From Lysobacter enzymogenes (GTDB taxonomy: Bacteria > Pseudomonadota > Gammaproteobacteria > Xanthomonadales > Xanthomonadaceae), in the NCBI RefSeq assembly GCF_023617245.1, contig NZ_CP067396.1:2232001-2296000 (forward strand): a stretch of DNA of 64,000 nucleotides, given 5' to 3'. A program made the translations under genes and the position numbers. Shown here in pieces: positions 61,158 through 64,000 of this stretch. Position 1 is the stretch's first letter. Each line of letters starts with the position of its first letter. The notes beneath the pieces are model-generated. The model searched no databases and was not told where the DNA came from. It saw nothing but the letters and a program-made list of their open reading frames with translations.

Positions 61158-62219
61158 TCAGGGCGGCGCGCGGTCCGCGGCGCGCGCGGCGGATGCGAGC
61201 GGTGCGTGGGCGGGCGAAGGTGGCGGCACCGGCGGGTAGCGCCGCGGCCGCAGCGGATGCAACAAGGTGGACAGCAGCGCGCGGTTCGGCGGGAACGTGC
61301 CCGGCGCGAACAGGCCGATCTGGCGCGGGCGCTTGCCCGGCCGCCAGGTGTAGCTGCCGAACAGGCGGTCCCAGACCGACAGGTCCGAGCCGAAGTGGCC
61401 GGCCTCGTGCTTGTCGGCGCTGTGGTGCATGCGGTGCAGCTCGGGGCTGGCGAGCACGTGGTTGAGCCAGCCCAGGCGCACGTCGATGTTGGCGTGGACG
61501 AAATAGCCCTGGGCGATGACGAACAGGCCGACCGCGAACAGCGCATGCGCGGAGAAGCCCGACAGCGCCAGCGAAAACTGCACCACGAACTGGGCCAGGG
61601 TCACGTCGAGCACGTGGTTGACCCCGTTGTTGCCGACGTTGACCTTGTCCGGCACGTGGTGCACGCCGTGCAGCCGCCACAGCAGCGGGACGTCGTGGCC
61701 GGCGCGGTGCACCGCGTAGCTGGCGAGCGAACTCAGCAGCAGCGCCAGCGGGATCTCCGCCCACAGCGGCAGCGCCGGATGCAGCGGCGCCACCGCCGAC
61801 ACCGCCGCCATCAGCGGGATCTGCGCGAGCGCGCCGCCGACCACGGTGAGGAAGAAGTAGACGCCGTACAGGCCCCACTCGCGCCGGTCCGGCAGCCAGC
61901 GGCGCTCGTACGGGATCAACCGCTCCAGCAGCGCCAGGTAGCCGATGGTCAGCAACACGAAGGCGAAGTTGGCGCCGCCCAGGTCCCAGCCGCGCGCGAT
62001 CGCGGCATAGGCATAAACCGCCACCGCCAGCATCAGCAGCGGGTGGGCGCAGTGCCGCAGAAAATCCAGCCGCGTCGTCGCTGCCGGCGTGACCGGGTCG
62101 GCATTCGGTCCCGCGATAATCGCGGCGCCGGCCGCGGCGGCGCCGTCCTGCCCGGTCGCGTCACTCTCCTGTTGCGACGCAGCACGCGTTTCCAAAGTGT
62201 GCTCTGATAATCCGTTCAT
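61158..62219 (-). CDS. Sterol desaturase/fatty acid hydroxylase-family di-iron enzyme of the tetramate cluster
   Basis: 353 residues with about five membrane helices. The histidine clusters of the family are intact: HRAGHD (first, HxxxH type), HGVHHVPDKVN (HxxHH) and HRMHHSADKH (HxxHH), with further His in GVNHVLDV. It should bind two iron atoms and use oxygen. In L. enzymogenes the homologous SD gene product installs the hydroxyl at C-3 of the ornithine-derived unit, the last step to HSAF; electron supply from the adjacent ferredoxin reductase is plausible. It is upstream of the PKS-NRPS gene on the same strand, 171 nt apart. The ATG at 62219 lies within an AT-rich inverted repeat. Confidence 0.92.
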   Translation of the reverse strand: MNGLSEHTLETRAASQQESDATGQDGAAAAGAAIIAGPNADPVTPAATTRLDFLRHCAHPLLMLAVAVYAYAAIARGWDLGGANFAFVLLTIGYLALLERLIPYERRWLPDRREWGLYGVYFFLTVVGGALAQIPLMAAVSAVAPLHPALPLWAEIPLALLLSSLASYAVHRAGHDVPLLWRLHGVHHVPDKVNVGNNGVNHVLDVTLAQFVVQFSLALSGFSAHALFAVGLFVIAQGYFVHANIDVRLGWLNHVLASPELHRMHHSADKHEAGHFGSDLSVWDRLFGSYTWRPGKRPRQIGLFAPGTFPPNRALLSTLLHPLRPRRYPPVPPPSPAHAPLASAARAADRAPP

Positions 62220-62758
62220 TTTCTTTTTCCATTATCTTTCAGAAAATGAGCGGGCCGCCCCGTTTCGATAATGAGACCGCCGCCGCGCCGCGACCGGCGA
62301 GCGCTCGGCGGTTTTTCGCAAGTCTCTGAATCCATTGGTGCAGGAGTTCCCGTCGAATCGCCCATGCGATCCTCCCGGCAGGCTGGTGGTGGTCGGCCCG
62401 GTTATGCGCTCGCGCGCTCCGTGACGGCCGGACAGAGTGCTGCAGATAATGCCGGCGAATATTCGCGGCTAGGCCGCGGCGCCGTCAAAGGCGCAGGCCC
62501 GATTATCCTGCGACGCGGATCATTCTTTGGAATATCCGTTTCCCTCCGGAAAAAATAATGTGCTGGTATTGCCCGGCCGTCGCGCCGCGCCCGCGTCGCG
62601 GGCGCTGCGACCGCGACGGCCGTTAATTACCCGAGCGCGTCCGCACGATGACGCAGCGATTGCAGCCGCTGCCGCGCGGCGGGTCCGCTGCGGCGCGGAT
62701 TCGCGCCCCGACCGCCGCTTCACCCCCATTGCGCCCCTTCCATGCAGGAGTCACCCAG
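62220..62758. promoter_or_regulatory. Divergent control region between the hydroxylase and ferredoxin reductase genes
   Basis: About 540 nt, with AT-rich islands (62205-62275 and 62440-62565) unlike the rest of the window. It holds an inverted repeat CATTTTCT-N16-AGAAAATG (62217-62248) that includes the hydroxylase start codon, repeated GATAAT/ATTATC hexamers (about 62206, 62231, 62267, 62445, 62502) and a candidate rightward promoter GTGACG-N18-GATAAT (62421-62450). That promoter would give the reductase a leader of about 300 nt. No gene is supported within it. Confidence 0.55.
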
Positions 62759-63532
62759 ATGCAGTTGGCGACCGAACGCGTCATCGAAGTCAGGCATTGG
62801 AACGACAGCCTTTTCAGCTTCCGCACCACCCGCGACCCCGGCTTCCGCTTCGACAGCGGGCACTTCGTCATGGTCGGGCTGGAGATCGACGGCCGCCCGC
62901 TGATGCGCGCCTACTCGATCGCCAGCGCGCACTACGAGGAACACCTGGAGTTCTTCAGCATCAAGGTGCCCGACGGCCCGCTGACCTCGCGCCTGCGCCA
63001 CATCGAGCTCGGCGACGAGATCCTGGTCAGCCGCCGGCCCACCGGCACGCTGGTGTTGAACGACCTCAACCCGGGCAAGCGCCTGTACCTGCTCGGCACC
63101 GGCACCGGGCTGGCGCCGTTCCTGAGCATCGTGCGCGACCCGGAGACCTACGAGCGCTTCGACACCGTGGTGCTCGCGCACGGCGTGCGCCGGATCGACG
63201 ACCTGGCCTACCAGCAGTTCATCGAGAGCGAACTGCCCAAGCACGAGTTCCTCGGCCCGCCGGTGCGGCAGCAACTGCGCTACTACCCGACGGTGACGCG
63301 CGAGCCGTTCCGCAACCAGGGCCGGCTCACCGACGCCATCGCTGCCGACACCATGACCCAGGCGCTCGGCCTGCCGCCGCTGGATCCGGCCGAAGACCGG
63401 GTGATGCTGTGCGGCAGCCCGCAGATGCTCGCCGACATCGCCGCGCTGCTCGACCAGCGCGGTTTCGCCGCTTCGCCGCGCACGCGCGAGCCGGGCGACT
63501 ACGTGATCGAGCGGGCCTTCGTCGAGAAGTGA
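62759..63532 (+). CDS. fpr: Ferredoxin/flavodoxin-NADP(+) reductase
   Basis: 257 residues, plant-type FNR fold of the bacterial Fpr subclass. FAD-binding LMRAYSIASAHYEEHLEFFS, NADP-binding LLGTGTGLAPFLSIVRDPET and VVLAHGVRRIDDLAYQQF, and the C-terminal family end (YVIERAFVEK). Probably supplies electrons to the di-iron hydroxylase or the cyclase steps. The ATG at 62759 (MQLATERVIEVRHW) has AGGAG 8 nt upstream and matches family length; the longer frame from 62648 is an unneeded 37-residue extension. It is divergent from the hydroxylase and followed 220 nt later by the arginase. Confidence 0.93.
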   Translation: MQLATERVIEVRHWNDSLFSFRTTRDPGFRFDSGHFVMVGLEIDGRPLMRAYSIASAHYEEHLEFFSIKVPDGPLTSRLRHIELGDEILVSRRPTGTLVLNDLNPGKRLYLLGTGTGLAPFLSIVRDPETYERFDTVVLAHGVRRIDDLAYQQFIESELPKHEFLGPPVRQQLRYYPTVTREPFRNQGRLTDAIAADTMTQALGLPPLDPAEDRVMLCGSPQMLADIAALLDQRGFAASPRTREPGDYVIERAFVEK

Positions 63533-63752
63533 GCCGGCGCGGCGGGGCAGGGCGCGGCGATACGCGATCGCGGCCGGGTCGCACGCGCGCCCGCTGCATC
63601 GGTTCCGATGCCGATGCGATGCGCGCTTCGCCTCGGCGCGGCTTCGCTGGCGGCCTGCGCTCGTAGAAGCGTTCGCATCCACCTCTTTTTCGGCCGCCAA
63701 GGCGGCTCCATCCATTCACGCGGCCGCCGAGCCGGCCGCTCAGGACCCGCAC

Positions 63753-64000
63753 ATGAGCTCCCCCACTGCCTCACCGGTTTCCGCCTTGCCGGTTTCGTTG
63801 ATAGGCGCGCCGACCGACGTCGGCGCCGGCGACCGCGGCGCGCGCCTGGGCCCGGAGGCCCTGCGCATCGCCGGATTGCGCGAAGCGCTGCACGGACTCG
63901 GCCTGGACGTCGCCGACCGCGGCAACCTCGACGGCCCGCCCAACCCCTGGACCGGACCGGTCGACGGCTATCGCCATCTCGATGAAGTCATCGCCTGGAA
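63753..64000 (+). CDS. Arginase, N-terminal part (runs off the window edge)
   Basis: The first 82 codons are visible. They show the arginase start VSLIGAPTDVGAGDRGARLG, then PEALRIAGLREALHGLGLDV and DRGNLDGPPNPWTGPVDGYR, which match the arginase/agmatinase family N-terminus; the metal-binding motifs lie beyond the edge. Arginase hydrolyses arginine to ornithine and urea, and ornithine is the amino acid built into the HSAF tetramate, so its place beside the cluster fits precursor supply. The ATG at 63753 has AGGA 8 nt upstream. Assignment to arginase and not agmatinase is from context. Confidence 0.85.
   Translation, partial: MSSPTASPVSALPVSLIGAPTDVGAGDRGARLGPEALRIAGLREALHGLGLDVADRGNLDGPPNPWTGPVDGYRHLDEVIAW

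Larger units (their letters stand above)
45147..64000. other. Biosynthetic gene cluster for an HSAF-type polycyclic tetramate macrolactam (right part partial)
   Basis: Gene order OX4-OX3-OX2-OX1-(PKS-NRPS)-hydroxylase leftward and ferredoxin reductase-arginase rightward is that of the HSAF locus of Lysobacter enzymogenes. All four ring-forming redox genes are present, which predicts a 5,5,6 tricyclic tetramate of the dihydromaltophilin kind. Gene overlaps (46199-46202, 51501-51511) and gaps of 13 and 80 nt in the leftward genes indicate one transcript from the hydroxylase or the PKS promoter. Everything up to the arginase is intact, with no frameshift visible. Confidence 0.93.

Noticed and set aside
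59656..61878. Another minus-strand frame across the hydroxylase and PKS start
   Set aside because: It reads both genes out of frame and has no motif of its own.

Overview
The window is high-GC DNA from a gammaproteobacterium of the family Xanthomonadaceae, almost certainly Lysobacter. The main evidence is a complete HSAF (dihydromaltophilin) type polycyclic tetramate macrolactam cluster in the gene order known from Lysobacter enzymogenes. The conserved ffh and rpsP-rimM-trmD-rplS blocks, the paired catalases and the many short dispersed palindromic repeats fit the same assignment. I did not recognise any tRNA, rRNA, CRISPR array, transposase or prophage gene.

Layout. 1-583 holds palindromic repeats and a 75-bp tandem array. 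584-3759 is a leftward marR / outer-membrane factor / emrA-like efflux operon with a promoter-operator upstream and no emrB in view. 4088-5595 encodes a CPBP-family membrane protein and YpjD, divergent from ffh (5739-7112). A duplicated-domain secreted protein follows, then the ribosome and tRNA maturation operon rpsP-rimM-trmD-rplS (8875-11135). 11611-15292 carries a small hypothetical gene, a MATE pump, hslR and a DUF937 protein. 16078-20564 is an oxidative-stress block: katG and a monofunctional catalase share a 40-bp promoter block containing an OxyR-like ATAG-N7-CTAT element. 20850-24242 encodes a membrane-anchored double AAA+ Clp-like ATPase with a degenerate RF2-like C-terminus. mutS and an RND efflux pair follow.

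31667-44614 is accessory or envelope-related: Ala-rich hypothetical proteins, a DJ-1/PfpI protein with a Tat-like signal, a TSUP transporter, a secreted SGNH hydrolase, a large Lnt-like nitrilase-superfamily membrane protein, an APC permease, a small lipoprotein, a leaderless M15 peptidase and an MFS exporter. Three of these genes carry the same CTAGG-N-CCTAG palindrome upstream.

45147-64000 (running off the right edge) is the tetramate cluster. Leftward genes are a sterol desaturase-like hydroxylase, one 3161-residue iterative PKS-NRPS (KS-AT-DH-KR-ACP-C-A-PCP-TE), three FAD oxidoreductases of the phytoene desaturase type (OX1, OX2, OX3) and an MDR reductase (OX4). Rightward genes are a ferredoxin-NADP reductase and the start of an arginase. 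By analogy with HSAF, the PKS makes two polyene chains, the NRPS joins them to ornithine (which the arginase can supply), the TE/Dieckmann step closes the tetramate, OX1-OX4 build the 5,5,6 carbocycle and the hydroxylase adds the ornithine-derived hydroxyl. Three 16-bp direct repeats and an 18-bp palindrome lie just upstream of the PKS-NRPS gene.

The best candidates for undescribed biology are the Clp/RF2-like fusion ATPase, the CTAGG palindrome regulon with its leaderless peptidase, and the repeat array in the PKS promoter. The cluster itself is a known type.
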